64,000 nucleotides of DNA, from positions 12,494 through 76,493 of the forward strand of contig CAZLJF010000001.1 of the NCBI GenBank assembly GCA_964559845.1, in the 5' to 3' direction. This DNA comes from WSZY01 sp964559845 (GTDB taxonomy: Bacteria > Pseudomonadota > Zetaproteobacteria > Mariprofundales > Mariprofundaceae). Positions 15,618-24,089 of the stretch are shown here, one piece after another; the first letter of the stretch is position 1; every line of letters begins with the position of its first letter. The position numbers and the translations under genes were made by a program. The notes beneath the pieces were generated by a model, which made no database searches, was not told the origin of the DNA, and saw nothing but the letters and a program-made list of their open reading frames with translations.

Positions 15618-17667
15618 TATTGGCCTCAATCGTTTTCTTCTGTAAAAAGGCAATACCTTCCGCCATACGCTTTTCCCAGGGATCAGGCGCAGTCAGTGAT
15701 GGCAAGCGCCCCCGTTCCTGCTTGAACTTCAAGGCACGTCTGGCCAGCTCTCGCGCTTCTTCAAGCGTGAGGCTCACACGCCTGGCAGCAATCACAGATG
15801 CCACCTGTTTCAGGCTATCTTCATTCATTGCTTTTGCCAAAATAGCATAAGCCTCACCAAACGGGTTAATGCGATCAATCAAATCAATATCCAGGTCGCG
15901 CACATCCATCGCAAATTTGCGCACCCCATCAATCAGTGCCGTATTTCCCCCTTCCTCTGGGTTTTGGCCTGAATTTAGAGCTTGCTTCGCTTGTTGTGTG
16001 AGGTTAAGTGCAGCAATGGCATGTTGGCGCACGGCTTCCTGATCCTCTGCATCCAGTTCAGGGTATTTATCCTGAATGATTTTACCCATGCGCACCTGCG
16101 TTAATTCTTCCGGTACCGTTTCCTCATCAAAAAGCCCCCGTTCCAATGCTGTCTTATCCTGCACGAAAGCCGTAATCACTTCATTTAAATCTTCCTGACA
16201 AATGCGAGTTGCAGTTTCACTTTTGGGTTCAGCCAAGCCTTTGATCTCAATTTGGAGTTGCCCTGTTTCTTCATGTACGCCGATATTGGTTTTATTTGGA
16301 TCGTAGCCGCCTTCCCCATAATCATACCCATCCACCGGGCCACTGCCTTCCCGCTTGATGGTAAAATTGAACTTAGGTGCCAGCACCTGCTCCATCAGCA
16401 AGCTGGCGGCTATGGCTTTAAGTGTATCGTTTACTGCATCGGTCACCGCTTCTTCCGAAGCATCCGGCTCAGCAATCAGATTGGTAAATCGCGTATGGGT
16501 TTTGCCTTTGGCATCGCGCGTGGCTCTGCCGATAATTTGAATGATTTCCGTCAAGCTGGAGCGGTAGCCCACCGTCAGCGCATGCTCACACCAAATCCAG
16601 TCAAAGCCTTCCTTAGCCATACCCAGTGCAATGATGATGTCCACATGGTCGCGATTGTTTTTTTGTGCAGGGTCTTTCAGCGATGATAGTACCTTTGCAT
16701 GCCTATCAGGGCCATCATCCACAAGATCAGCAATTTTCAATAGCTTGCCATCTGCCCGTTCCACAAGGTCAAAGCCCGTGTTTGGGTCTTTTCCTTTCCA
16801 TGTACCCAGTGCATCCATAATCTCGCTGACTTCAGTCGTTTTCCCGCGCCGGGTACTTTCTCGTGAATTGACATTGGGTATATGCAAAATGGTTTTTAAG
16901 TCTGAATCCAATACATTTGTGATTTCTTCAAGGTATGAGCCCGAATAAAAGTAGTAGCCAATATCCAGTCGCTTCAAGTATTTATAACCATTAAGCTGCT
17001 CATAATAAGTGTATGTGACTGTCTCAAACTTCGCCTCATCTTCAGGCATCATCACCGCCTCGGCATCACCACGAAAATAGGAGCCAGTCATGGCCACAAT
17101 ATGTGTTTTGTTTCTGCTGATAAGCTGCCCAAGGTGTGTTCCCAGCTTGTTATCAGGATTGGCACTAACATGGTGAAATTCATCAATAGCAATCAAACAA
17201 TCATCAAAGGCTTCCACGCCAAATTTATCCATCGCAAAGCGAAAAGTGGCATGGGTGCATACAAGCACCTGATCATCACTGGCAAGAAATACTTTTACAG
17301 CGTCAACCTTACCGCCATTGTCTCCGCCGGGTGCATTGCAAAGATTCCATTGCGGCTCGACATGCCAGTCATAATAGAAGCCATACTTTGTAAGCTCCTC
17401 ATCGCCAAAGCTGGCACCGATAGACTTCTCAGGCACAGCGATAATCACCTTTTGAATACCCTGATTATGCAGCTTATCCAAAGCGATAAACATCAATGCC
17501 CGGCTTTTGCCCGATGCAGGCGGTGATTTAATCAGCAGATATTGCTCACCGCGCTTTTCATAAGCCCGCTCCTGCATGGCTCGCATACCCAACTCATTGG
17601 ATTTGGTAGAGTTGCCATTCGTGGCGTAATTCACTGATACATGGGGAATAGCCTTCTGTTCAATCAT
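15610..17667 (-). CDS. DEAD/DEAH-type superfamily 2 helicase/translocase
   Basis: This 685-residue SF2 ATPase resembles restriction-system translocases. Motifs in order: Walker A SPPASGKS (48-55), motif II DEFH (162-165), motif III AMTGSY (192-197), motif VI QIIGRATR (377-384). A C-terminal helical region of about 250 residues follows with no clear family. The start is ATG 17667, five bases after AGGAGG; the frame upstream to 17877 is the end of the DUF1016 gene read out of phase. The Shine-Dalgarno lies inside that DUF1016 gene. It likely works with the methyltransferase and GIY-YIG protein in DNA defence. Confidence 0.85.
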   Translation of the reverse strand: MIEQKAIPHVSVNYATNGNSTKSNELGMRAMQERAYEKRGEQYLLIKSPPASGKSRALMFIALDKLHNQGIQKVIIAVPEKSIGASFGDEELTKYGFYYDWHVEPQWNLCNAPGGDNGGKVDAVKVFLASDDQVLVCTHATFRFAMDKFGVEAFDDCLIAIDEFHHVSANPDNKLGTHLGQLISRNKTHIVAMTGSYFRGDAEAVMMPEDEAKFETVTYTYYEQLNGYKYLKRLDIGYYFYSGSYLEEITNVLDSDLKTILHIPNVNSRESTRRGKTTEVSEIMDALGTWKGKDPNTGFDLVERADGKLLKIADLVDDGPDRHAKVLSSLKDPAQKNNRDHVDIIIALGMAKEGFDWIWCEHALTVGYRSSLTEIIQIIGRATRDAKGKTHTRFTNLIAEPDASEEAVTDAVNDTLKAIAASLLMEQVLAPKFNFTIKREGSGPVDGYDYGEGGYDPNKTNIGVHEETGQLQIEIKGLAEPKSETATRICQEDLNEVITAFVQDKTALERGLFDEETVPEELTQVRMGKIIQDKYPELDAEDQEAVRQHAIAALNLTQQAKQALNSGQNPEEGGNTALIDGVRKFAMDVRDLDIDLIDRINPFGEAYAILAKAMNEDSLKQVASVIAARRVSLTLEEARELARRALKFKQERGRLPSLTAPDPWEKRMAEGIAFLQKKTIEANNG

Positions 17668-18151
17668 TGTGCCTCCTTCCTGTTTTCCAGACTGCTCTCC
17701 GAGTCTGCATAGCCAGCACATTACGCGACCAGCCATTCTCAATGGCTTTTGCGGCGTACCAGCGGCGGCTTTTCGCCTCAGACAATTTATCCAGCAGCGC
17801 CAACTGGTGATACCAGGATAATTGTGAAAGCACCTCTTGCACAAATTCCACATCTGGCCACGCCTCAGCAAAGGCACGCATATATTTTAGGTTACGGGGC
17901 GAAAACCCTTTCATGTCAGGGAAGGCGTTGCGCAAGTCATACGCTAACCGATCAATGACCTTGGCACCCCACCCCTGTTTCTTTTGCCTTGCCAGAATAT
18001 TACGACCAATCTGCCAATAGAGCAGTACAAGCTCACGATTGACCGCCAGCGTGGCGCGTTGTTGCGCCATGTGGATTCGGGCTTTCAGATCAGCCAGCCA
18101 ATCGGCGTAGCCCTCTGGTGCTTGAGTCAATTGAACAGGGTTATCGCTCAT
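17660..18151 (-). CDS. Truncated DUF1016 (YhcG-like) N-terminal domain protein
   Basis: The 163 residues match the N-terminal domain of DUF1016/YhcG proteins (LLYWQIGRNILARQKKQGWG, FSPRNLKYMRAFAEAWP, LSWYHQLALLDK, WYAAKAIENGWSRNVLAMQ). Full-length members continue with a PD-(D/E)XK nuclease domain, absent here. The sequence diverges right after LAMQ and stops at TGA inside the helicase start. The nuclease domain has therefore been lost, perhaps by deletion when the helicase was joined. It overlaps the HigA-like gene by 11 bases and the helicase by 8. It may be a remnant or a functional lone DNA-binding domain. Confidence 0.75.
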   Translation of the reverse strand: MSDNPVQLTQAPEGYADWLADLKARIHMAQQRATLAVNRELVLLYWQIGRNILARQKKQGWGAKVIDRLAYDLRNAFPDMKGFSPRNLKYMRAFAEAWPDVEFVQEVLSQLSWYHQLALLDKLSEAKSRRWYAAKAIENGWSRNVLAMQTRRAVWKTGRRHND

Positions 18152-18425
18152 CTTGCGCTACTCCTGCAAGAGCCTCGCGATATTGGCTTTCACGATTCAT
18201 CCAGAAGCGCGCACTGCTACCCAACACCCGCTCCAATCGAAGGGCCGTATCTTCCGTAATGGCCGACTTTCCATGGATTAACTGGCTGACATGCCTGGGC
18301 GTAAAGCCGATGCGCTCGGCAAACTCACTCTGCTTCCAGCCACGCTCTTCCAACAAATCGACGATTGTATCACCAGGCGTGGAAACCCAGTCAGGAGAAA
18401 AACTGTATGTTTGCGATGTCATCAT
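18141..18425 (-). CDS. HigA-like XRE antitoxin/regulator, orphan
   Basis: This protein has 94 residues with a helix-turn-helix of the VapI/HigA type: GDTIVDLLEERGWKQSEFAERIG, then FTPRHVSQLIHGKSAITEDTALRLERVLG, and the family end FWMNRESQYREAL. It starts at ATG 18425, six bases after GGGAGG; the ATG at 18431 directly abuts that site. No HigB toxin precedes or follows it; the upstream neighbour is the SecB-like gene and it overlaps the DUF1016 gene by 11 bases. Longer relatives carry an ImmA/IrrE-type C-terminal part that is missing here. It is probably a local repressor. Confidence 0.75.
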   Translation of the reverse strand: MMTSQTYSFSPDWVSTPGDTIVDLLEERGWKQSEFAERIGFTPRHVSQLIHGKSAITEDTALRLERVLGSSARFWMNRESQYREALAGVAQDER

Positions 18426-18477
18426 GGTCATCCTCCCAATACCGGTTCACATGCAAGATCAATCGCAGCGATGCCTA

Positions 18478-18954
18478 TTATTTGTTTTGAGATTCTTGTG
18501 GGCGGAAATAATGCGGTAATGGAATCACGGGCAGCCCCATCCTGGTGCATGTTGATTGCAAGTATTCACGCCAAAATGGCCACACATGAAAACGCACATT
18601 GCATTTAAGAAATTCGGACATAACATCTTCATTCACTGTTGTTCCGTTGAATTGATATTCCGCTGCAAACACAGCAGTAATTTCCGCCTGAACAAAATCA
18701 TCACTTTTTTCGTCCGCGCTTTCATCCACCACACGCACACCACACTCAAACAAAAAAGATACAACCTTGGAGCCTTCATCTTCACCTTGAAGCACCTTGC
18801 ATTCACTTAAAGGCTTGGTTTTGTATTGTACTTGAAATTCACCGTTATTATGCTGTGGATAAAACTCTGGGTGAGAAAACACCTTACCACTTCTTAAATA
18901 AACACCGACAGGCGTTAATGCCTCGCCTGCCTGTTTAAGTAGTTTATTACTCAT
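18478..18954 (-). CDS. SecB-like chaperone of a toxin-antitoxin-chaperone module
   Basis: This protein has 158 residues. The C-terminal half shows SecB-family features: AEYQFNG, then CNVRFHVWPFWREYLQSTCTRMGLP and PHYFRP. Its ATG (18954) overlaps the antitoxin stop by four bases (ATGA), giving the order toxin, antitoxin, SecB-like protein. In the known TAC systems (such as Rv1955-Rv1957 of M. tuberculosis) a SecB-like chaperone protects a HigA antitoxin from degradation. That role is inferred here from order and family. General export SecB is an alternative but is normally not encoded beside a toxin-antitoxin pair. Confidence 0.75.
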   Translation of the reverse strand: MSNKLLKQAGEALTPVGVYLRSGKVFSHPEFYPQHNNGEFQVQYKTKPLSECKVLQGEDEGSKVVSFLFECGVRVVDESADEKSDDFVQAEITAVFAAEYQFNGTTVNEDVMSEFLKCNVRFHVWPFWREYLQSTCTRMGLPVIPLPHYFRPQESQNK

Positions 18955-19349
18955 TGCGCCGCAGCCCAATCATTTTCATTAACAGGCTGCCTCCATGCAA
19001 AATTAGTGCGATAATCATGCAAATGAATCACATTATCAGATGAACGCCACTCATCCGTATCCTCGGTAGCGCAATCCAGTTCAGAGAAAACCACCTTTGG
19101 ATTCTCCAGACCCAAAGCAAAGCTGATATCTGCCAGTGAGCGCAAAGTCATATTTCTGCTACCGCTCAACAGTTGCGAGACATACGCCTTGCTTTTACCC
19201 ATACGCTCAGCCAATTGAGCGCGGCTTACACCCAATGCTTCCATTTGTTCATGAATTTTTTCTGTTACATCAAGGATCAGGCTCTCTTCAGCGACCAACC
19301 TTTGATGTTCTTCACTTTCGTTTACCCACTCTTCAAAGAAGTTACTCAT
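18951..19349 (-). CDS. XRE-family (HigA-like) antitoxin with C-terminal extension
   Basis: This protein has 132 residues. A helix-turn-helix lies at about 45-85 (LGVSRAQLAERMGKSKAYVSQLLSGS, NMTLRSLADISFALGL). The C-terminal tail of about 45 residues is polar and ends with two tryptophans (FAWRQPVNENDWAAAQ). In chaperone-dependent antitoxins such a tail forms the chaperone-addiction (ChAD) region, and the tail here is a candidate. The start is ATG 19349, behind AGGG; the GTG at 19352 directly follows the toxin stop. It should bind the toxin and, with it, the palindrome upstream of the module (19757-19774). Confidence 0.8.
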   Translation of the reverse strand: MSNFFEEWVNESEEHQRLVAEESLILDVTEKIHEQMEALGVSRAQLAERMGKSKAYVSQLLSGSRNMTLRSLADISFALGLENPKVVFSELDCATEDTDEWRSSDNVIHLHDYRTNFAWRQPVNENDWAAAQ

Positions 19350-19352
19350 CAC

Positions 19353-19739
19353 TCACCCTTTTTCTATGTTGTTCCAGTTCCTCATCACTCTATGATGATC
19401 GTCTTTATGCAGCTTTTCACTGCGCTTAAATGCAAAGTGACTGATATAAAAGACTCCGGCATGTTTTGTCGAATGCCAGCCATAAGCCCTGATTTTCCCC
19501 ATTTTCACAGCATAATAATGTTTTTTATTTGGCAGCCTGCTTTCCGTTCTCCACTTGTCGGGGCTTCGCAACTGCCCTGTATCGGCAAGTTGTTGTAGTT
19601 GTGCGTACATCCGCGCCACAAGAGGTTTTTGCTTTGCTGTATTTGCTTGCCATCGATCCAGTGCCTCCTTGAAGTTTGATTGCGGGTCATCTTCCGCAAA
19701 CCGCACCTCCAAGCGCATGCCCTTGATTGCTTGAGTCAT
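19353..19739 (-). CDS. HigB/RelE-like toxin
   Basis: This protein has 128 residues. The region MGKIRAYGWHSTKHAGVFYISHFAFKR, here split by its beta turns, and the end HKDDHHRVMRNWNNIE resemble HigB/Gp49-like members of the RelE superfamily, ribosome-dependent mRNA interferases. Basic residues and a Tyr/His cluster are present, but catalytic residues cannot be assigned with certainty. The start is ATG 19739 behind GGAAGG; a GTG two codons upstream is less well placed. It is the first gene of the toxin-antitoxin-SecB unit and stops right at the antitoxin start, so the two are coupled. Confidence 0.7.
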   Translation of the reverse strand: MTQAIKGMRLEVRFAEDDPQSNFKEALDRWQANTAKQKPLVARMYAQLQQLADTGQLRSPDKWRTESRLPNKKHYYAVKMGKIRAYGWHSTKHAGVFYISHFAFKRSEKLHKDDHHRVMRNWNNIEKG

Positions 19740-19756
19740 GCACACCTTCCATATCG

Positions 19757-19774
19757 GTTAACATATATATTAAC
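19757..19774. promoter_or_regulatory. Operator palindrome of the toxin-antitoxin-chaperone module
   Basis: GTTAACATATATATTAAC is an 18-base palindrome with 16 matching positions. It lies about 18 bases upstream of the toxin start and close to a TATACT sequence on the minus strand (about 19790). Toxin-antitoxin pairs usually repress themselves at such a site. The local DNA is AT-rich, so chance contributes somewhat. Confidence 0.6.
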
Positions 19775-19842
19775 TTTAGCGCAGCGAACAGTATAGCGCA
19801 AGAAAAAGTCGTCAAGAGCTAAATAATTCAGTGCAAGATTCA

Positions 19843-20964
19843 TTACCTTTCTCCTGCAATATCTGCAAGAGCAGCCCTTAGAACTTGAAAGCAAACTTTC
19901 GCAGTATGCGCATCTGGAGAAAAACCAGAGCGCATTTGCTCATATGGGTGAATATAATTGCGAAAATCCCGTAACCCATGACTAAATTTTTTTACATCAG
20001 GTTTCAGTAGCCCAATCTCGCAAGCAACATCTATAAACTGAGAAAGTCTCCATTTATGGAAACACTTGATTTTTCCATCTTTAGCTTTCGGTGCGGCTAC
20101 CGCTCGATTAAAGCAGGCTGGATCATTCTGAGCTGCTCCAAGCAAGACAGCCTCTAATACACTACCACAAAGAAAAATCACGGAAAGATATGCACCAGCC
20201 TCCATTGCCACTCGAGCCTCATCAAGCCGACTTTCAATGATAGCTACCACATCTGCCTTTATGGGTAGGTTTTGAATATTAGGAGTTGTAAACTCACGGT
20301 GTAGAAAATCATCGTCAGATTGCAGCGTCACCTGCGAAGGTGATGGTTGTGGTGGCAGTGGAGAAGGTGGCAATGTTGTGGGTTGCCAGTTCTTCATTAT
20401 GGTATTCTCTTGGCTTTTCAGTTTTTCGATATTTTTTAATCTGTTTTCCGATAAAATGTCAGTAGCCCTTGTACCAATATTTAGTGACTTAACTTGCTCC
20501 AAGGCCTCAGACATCGATTTACTACCAGCAATCGAACTCTCGATTTCCTTGCTCAACTTGGAATGATGATAGTTGTAAATCCGCCTTAGATATATTGCGT
20601 TTGATTCACCAGCCCGTTGACCCTGAGCCTCGTCATCCTTGTATTTCTCCAGAAACGGTGCTGTATCAGCGAATTTGATTGCAAAGTCTTCTAACTCACT
20701 CTGGCTAAGCTTGGCAACCTCATCATCTGAAAGAACGCTGTCATCTGGTTTAAACTGCCCATCTTTCAGTGTTTCTTCCTTGTTGCAGGAGACAGAAATA
20801 AAGGCTCTTACCCACTCATCATCACTCAAACTTTCCGACTGCTTCGTATGCAGCCTTTCCCAGTCTTTTACTCGCAGAGTGAAACAACAAAGCTTTCCCA
20901 GCTCTGATGTCTCGAAATAGAACAGAGGCGGCAAGTTTTCTGGTAAAAGTTTTATGGGATCCAT
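19843..20964 (-). CDS. Hypothetical protein with HEPN-like C-terminal domain
   Basis: This protein has 373 residues and no firm family. Residues 1-190 are charged and helical. A proline-rich linker (PTTLPPSPLPPQPSPS, about 200) joins a C-terminal helical domain (about 240-373) with EARVAMEAGAYLSVIFLCGSVLEAVL and RDFRNYIHPYEQ. The last motif places Arg332 and Arg335 before His339, like the RX4-6H signature of HEPN domains, which include many RNases of defence systems. HEPN/DUF4145-type folds also occur as non-catalytic partners. The gene begins 7 bases after the methyltransferase stop, so it belongs to that operon. The function is a guess. Confidence 0.6.
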   Translation of the reverse strand: MDPIKLLPENLPPLFYFETSELGKLCCFTLRVKDWERLHTKQSESLSDDEWVRAFISVSCNKEETLKDGQFKPDDSVLSDDEVAKLSQSELEDFAIKFADTAPFLEKYKDDEAQGQRAGESNAIYLRRIYNYHHSKLSKEIESSIAGSKSMSEALEQVKSLNIGTRATDILSENRLKNIEKLKSQENTIMKNWQPTTLPPSPLPPQPSPSQVTLQSDDDFLHREFTTPNIQNLPIKADVVAIIESRLDEARVAMEAGAYLSVIFLCGSVLEAVLLGAAQNDPACFNRAVAAPKAKDGKIKCFHKWRLSQFIDVACEIGLLKPDVKKFSHGLRDFRNYIHPYEQMRSGFSPDAHTAKVCFQVLRAALADIAGER

Positions 20965-20971
20965 TGTTCGC

Positions 20972-23734
20972 TCATGCCTTCTTCCTACCGCCTTTCACAG
21001 CATTGCCCGCTGTCATCTTGGTATAGAGTTCAAAGAGTTTTTCAAGGCGTTCGGTGTCGTTTTTGAATTTGCGACCGATATAGATGCGTTCCAGCACTTC
21101 ATCATTGCGCTCATGGGCACGGCGCAAATCTTCGGGCATGGCATCGGGTTTATAGAGGTCGGCAATGGTGGCGGGAAAATGCCGCTCCCGTGCCAATAAA
21201 ATATCTTCGGCGCAACGGGTTAAGTCGGCTTTATTTTTTTCGGTAAGCTTGGGCACGGGAAAGGTGTTCCAGCCGAGGGTATTGGAATAGCGGAAATCGG
21301 TTTTCAGCTTACCACAGACGGTGGCAATCCAGACCAGATGCAAGCGTGATGCAATCAATGCCATATTCCAAAGCGGTGCGTCATAAAGGGCGAAGGCGCT
21401 ATCATTAATAATGAACTCTTTTTCAAGTACGCCGATAGGTAAATATGGTCGAGTTTCTGACGAATGCCGAGGTACGATAAAACTCCAACGCTTTGCCTCG
21501 TCTGTGTCACGGAACTGATGCGCTCGTGCAGCAAGTTTTTGCGCGCCCTTATCACGACTTGAAAGTCGATTTCTACGATTTCTCTCTATCCGCTCAGCAA
21601 AAAACGGAACCTTCTGAGCAATTTTCAATTCTTCATCTCGAATCCAAATGCAATACCTAAATTTACCGTTTATATAATCATGGCTTCCTGCGATTGGCCG
21701 AATAAACTTTGCATAGTTTGGCTGCAAATCAGTCGGAATCTCTGCATCCGCTAGGAACAGGTTTCCCCCATCAACTGGTTTGTTTCCGTAGGTCATATTC
21801 TCAATTTGAGACAAAGGTTTCCGACGAGAGCTAACTTCAACATTATCTACTGCCACGAGGTACGCATTAATATTCGCAGCTTCTTTTACAATCGCACCAT
21901 CTTCATCGTTTGAAAATAGCCGCCGTACTTTTCCTGCATGGTTGGAAATCCCGATAATCACCACGGTTACCCCTGCATTATGACTGGCAAGGTTTGCCCA
22001 TTTGAATGAGGTATGGGCAAAGGCAATCTCATGCCCTGTATCAAAGATTAGTGGCCAGAGAATAGGCACTTGCTGCCCTTGGCAAATCGAATTGGTGGAC
22101 ACAAAGGCAGAAGCAGCATTGGTATGCATACCATAATCAGCCGCTTTCATCAGCCAACCCGCCACATAGTCCAGCGACTTCCAGCTTTTGGTGCGCCCTT
22201 CAAAAATAGTTTTGAGGTCGGATTTTTGTTCTTGAGATTGCCATGTGCTGCCCAAATACGGCGGATTGCCGCAAATATAAGTCTCCCCACCTTCATTCTT
22301 AAAGTCAATTTCGGCTTGTTGAAGCGGTGTACTGAATAAATCATCACCGCGCAGTTTTACGCTCGTGCCAGTTGGCGGGCAAACCGATAGCCAATCCATG
22401 CGCAGGGCATTGCCCTGGGCAATCCAGTTTTCTTTATTCAGCGGCAAAAACTCCGCCAATGCCAACTTCTGCCCACAATAAAGCACATCGCACTGGTATT
22501 CGGCAATAATCAGGGCAAGGCGGGCGATTTCAGCGGAAAAATCGCGCAGCTCAATGCCCCTGAAATTGGTCAAAGGAATATCGCTTAGCCGCTTGGGTTC
22601 GCCACGCCGCCTGTTGATCTCCGCCTCAATTTCGCGCATTTGTTTATAGGCAATCACCAAAAAGTTCCCTGAGCCGCAAGCAGGGTCAAACACGCGGATT
22701 TTGCTGATACGCTTGCGAAGGTTGAGCAATTTACGTGCATTATCGCCTGCTTTTTCAAGCTCCGCCCTTAAATCATCAAGAAATAGTGGGTTCAGCACCT
22801 TGAGGATATTGGGCACAGATGTGTAGTGCATGCCCAACGCGCCGCGCTCTTCATCATCGGCAACCGCCTGAATCATGGAGCCAAAAATATCAGGGTTGAT
22901 CTGCTTCCAGTCCAGCGAGCCAACATGCAGCAAATAGGAGCGGGCGATTTTGGTGAATTTGGGCACGTCCGTGCTGCCGGAAAACAACCCACCATTCACA
23001 TAAGGAAAACCATTGGCCCAGCGTTTGATATGTTCAGAAGCCCTGTCTTCCTGTTTGGTATTCATGGCTCGGAATATTTCGCTGATAATTTCATGCGTAT
23101 CCGAAGCATCGCGGGCACTCATTTGCTCCACTGTGGTCGTAAACAGGTTCTTACCTTGAAAAATATCAGTGTCTTCCGCGAAAAAGCAGAAAATCAGCCG
23201 CGCCATAAAATGATTCATATCATGGCGGCGTTCAGAATCGCTCCAATCAGGGTTGTTTTGCAACAATTCAATATAGAGCTTGTTTAGGCGGCTGGTTGCC
23301 CGAATATCAAACGAGCTTTCACGGATTTGCTTGACCGTGCTGATGCCTGCCAAAGGAAGAAAAAAGCCAAAATGATTGGGAAAGTCTTTGTAATCGCAGG
23401 CAATGACTTCGCCACTGGCCAAATCTTCCGCCTGAAAATCCTCGCCATCGGTTGCCAAAATGAACCTGGCTTTTTGTTTCCTGGTTGCAGGGCTTTCGCG
23501 AAGCGCATCCAGCATTTGCTTCACCGCGCCCACAGGGCAGGCCGCCATATGGATATTGTTGTATTGCAGCACACCACCATCCATATCCGACTTGTTGGCA
23601 GTGCCACTTTTCAGGCGCTTGATGGTAGTTTTCTTGTTGCCAAAGGCTTCCAGAAAAGCAAAGGGGAACGCTTCAGGATCGAACTCCTGCCCGGCCAGCT
23701 GCGATACCGCCTCTTCAATCTCAACTGCGTTCAA
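20972..23734 (-). CDS. MmeI/YeeA-type class I DNA methyltransferase
   Basis: This 920-residue adenine-specific methyltransferase has motif I FDPACGSGN at 349-357 and motif IV NPPY at 490-493, followed by a target-recognition region (about 610-800) and a helical C-terminus. The N-terminal 345 residues match the MmeI/YeeA helical spacer (HFMARLIFCFFAEDTDIF, YVNGGLFSG, LGMHYTS). No clear PD-(D/E)XK nuclease motif is visible at the N-terminus, so cleavage would come from partners. Translation seems to start at TTG 23734. It heads the operon HEPN-like, TAC module, regulator, helicase and GIY-YIG. It is likely a modification and recognition subunit for phage defence. Confidence 0.85.
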   Translation of the reverse strand: MNAVEIEEAVSQLAGQEFDPEAFPFAFLEAFGNKKTTIKRLKSGTANKSDMDGGVLQYNNIHMAACPVGAVKQMLDALRESPATRKQKARFILATDGEDFQAEDLASGEVIACDYKDFPNHFGFFLPLAGISTVKQIRESSFDIRATSRLNKLYIELLQNNPDWSDSERRHDMNHFMARLIFCFFAEDTDIFQGKNLFTTTVEQMSARDASDTHEIISEIFRAMNTKQEDRASEHIKRWANGFPYVNGGLFSGSTDVPKFTKIARSYLLHVGSLDWKQINPDIFGSMIQAVADDEERGALGMHYTSVPNILKVLNPLFLDDLRAELEKAGDNARKLLNLRKRISKIRVFDPACGSGNFLVIAYKQMREIEAEINRRRGEPKRLSDIPLTNFRGIELRDFSAEIARLALIIAEYQCDVLYCGQKLALAEFLPLNKENWIAQGNALRMDWLSVCPPTGTSVKLRGDDLFSTPLQQAEIDFKNEGGETYICGNPPYLGSTWQSQEQKSDLKTIFEGRTKSWKSLDYVAGWLMKAADYGMHTNAASAFVSTNSICQGQQVPILWPLIFDTGHEIAFAHTSFKWANLASHNAGVTVVIIGISNHAGKVRRLFSNDEDGAIVKEAANINAYLVAVDNVEVSSRRKPLSQIENMTYGNKPVDGGNLFLADAEIPTDLQPNYAKFIRPIAGSHDYINGKFRYCIWIRDEELKIAQKVPFFAERIERNRRNRLSSRDKGAQKLAARAHQFRDTDEAKRWSFIVPRHSSETRPYLPIGVLEKEFIINDSAFALYDAPLWNMALIASRLHLVWIATVCGKLKTDFRYSNTLGWNTFPVPKLTEKNKADLTRCAEDILLARERHFPATIADLYKPDAMPEDLRRAHERNDEVLERIYIGRKFKNDTERLEKLFELYTKMTAGNAVKGGRKKA

Positions 23735-24089
23735 AATCCCATCCCTTGCATAAATTATATTTCACAACTGTTAGCAGTTTTCCACCCAATTCTCACAACC
23801 ATCAAATTTTGGTTCAAGCAGCGTACTGAGACGCATGAGCACTATCAATTGGCAGAAGAAACCTCTTCCCAGCCTCATGCGGAGCGTAGGACAGAATGGT
23901 CAATTCCGCAATTTTCGCCTTAAATAGAAAAAGGGGCAAAGGCTCCTTCAATTATCAAAAGACGGGCATCGAACTCTATCGGCGAGACTCCAGCCCACAT
24001 ATTTTCCTGAATGTTGCTAAATAGCGTGGAAAGCCTTTTTTCCTAACTGTTACATTACTGCTCGCAACTCTGCTCAAATGAGGTGCCTC
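23735..24089. other. Intergenic region upstream of the methyltransferase operon
   Basis: This 355-base stretch has no supported gene. Near its low-coordinate end lie a perfect TATAAT (minus strand, 23754-23759) and the inverted repeat AACTG-TTAG-CAGTT (23766-23779) overlapping the -35 position, probably the operon promoter and an operator. I see nothing recognisable in the rest. Confidence 0.5.
23754..23779 (-). promoter_or_regulatory. Promoter/operator of the methyltransferase operon
   Basis: On the minus strand a consensus TATAAT (23754-23759) lies about 20 bases before the TTG start. The inverted repeat AACTG-CTAA-CAGTT (23766-23779) fills the spacer. No good -35 is seen, which suggests an activator or a regulator such as the HigA-like protein, as controller proteins do in restriction-modification systems. 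Confidence 0.45.

Noticed and set aside
20972..23734. Methyltransferase as a complete MmeI-type restriction enzyme
   Set aside because: I could not find the D-ExK nuclease motif in its N-terminus; only the helical, methyltransferase and recognition parts are clear.
14430..23734. Island as BREX or DISARM
   Set aside because: No pglZ, brxC, brxL, drmA, drmB or drmC-like gene is present.
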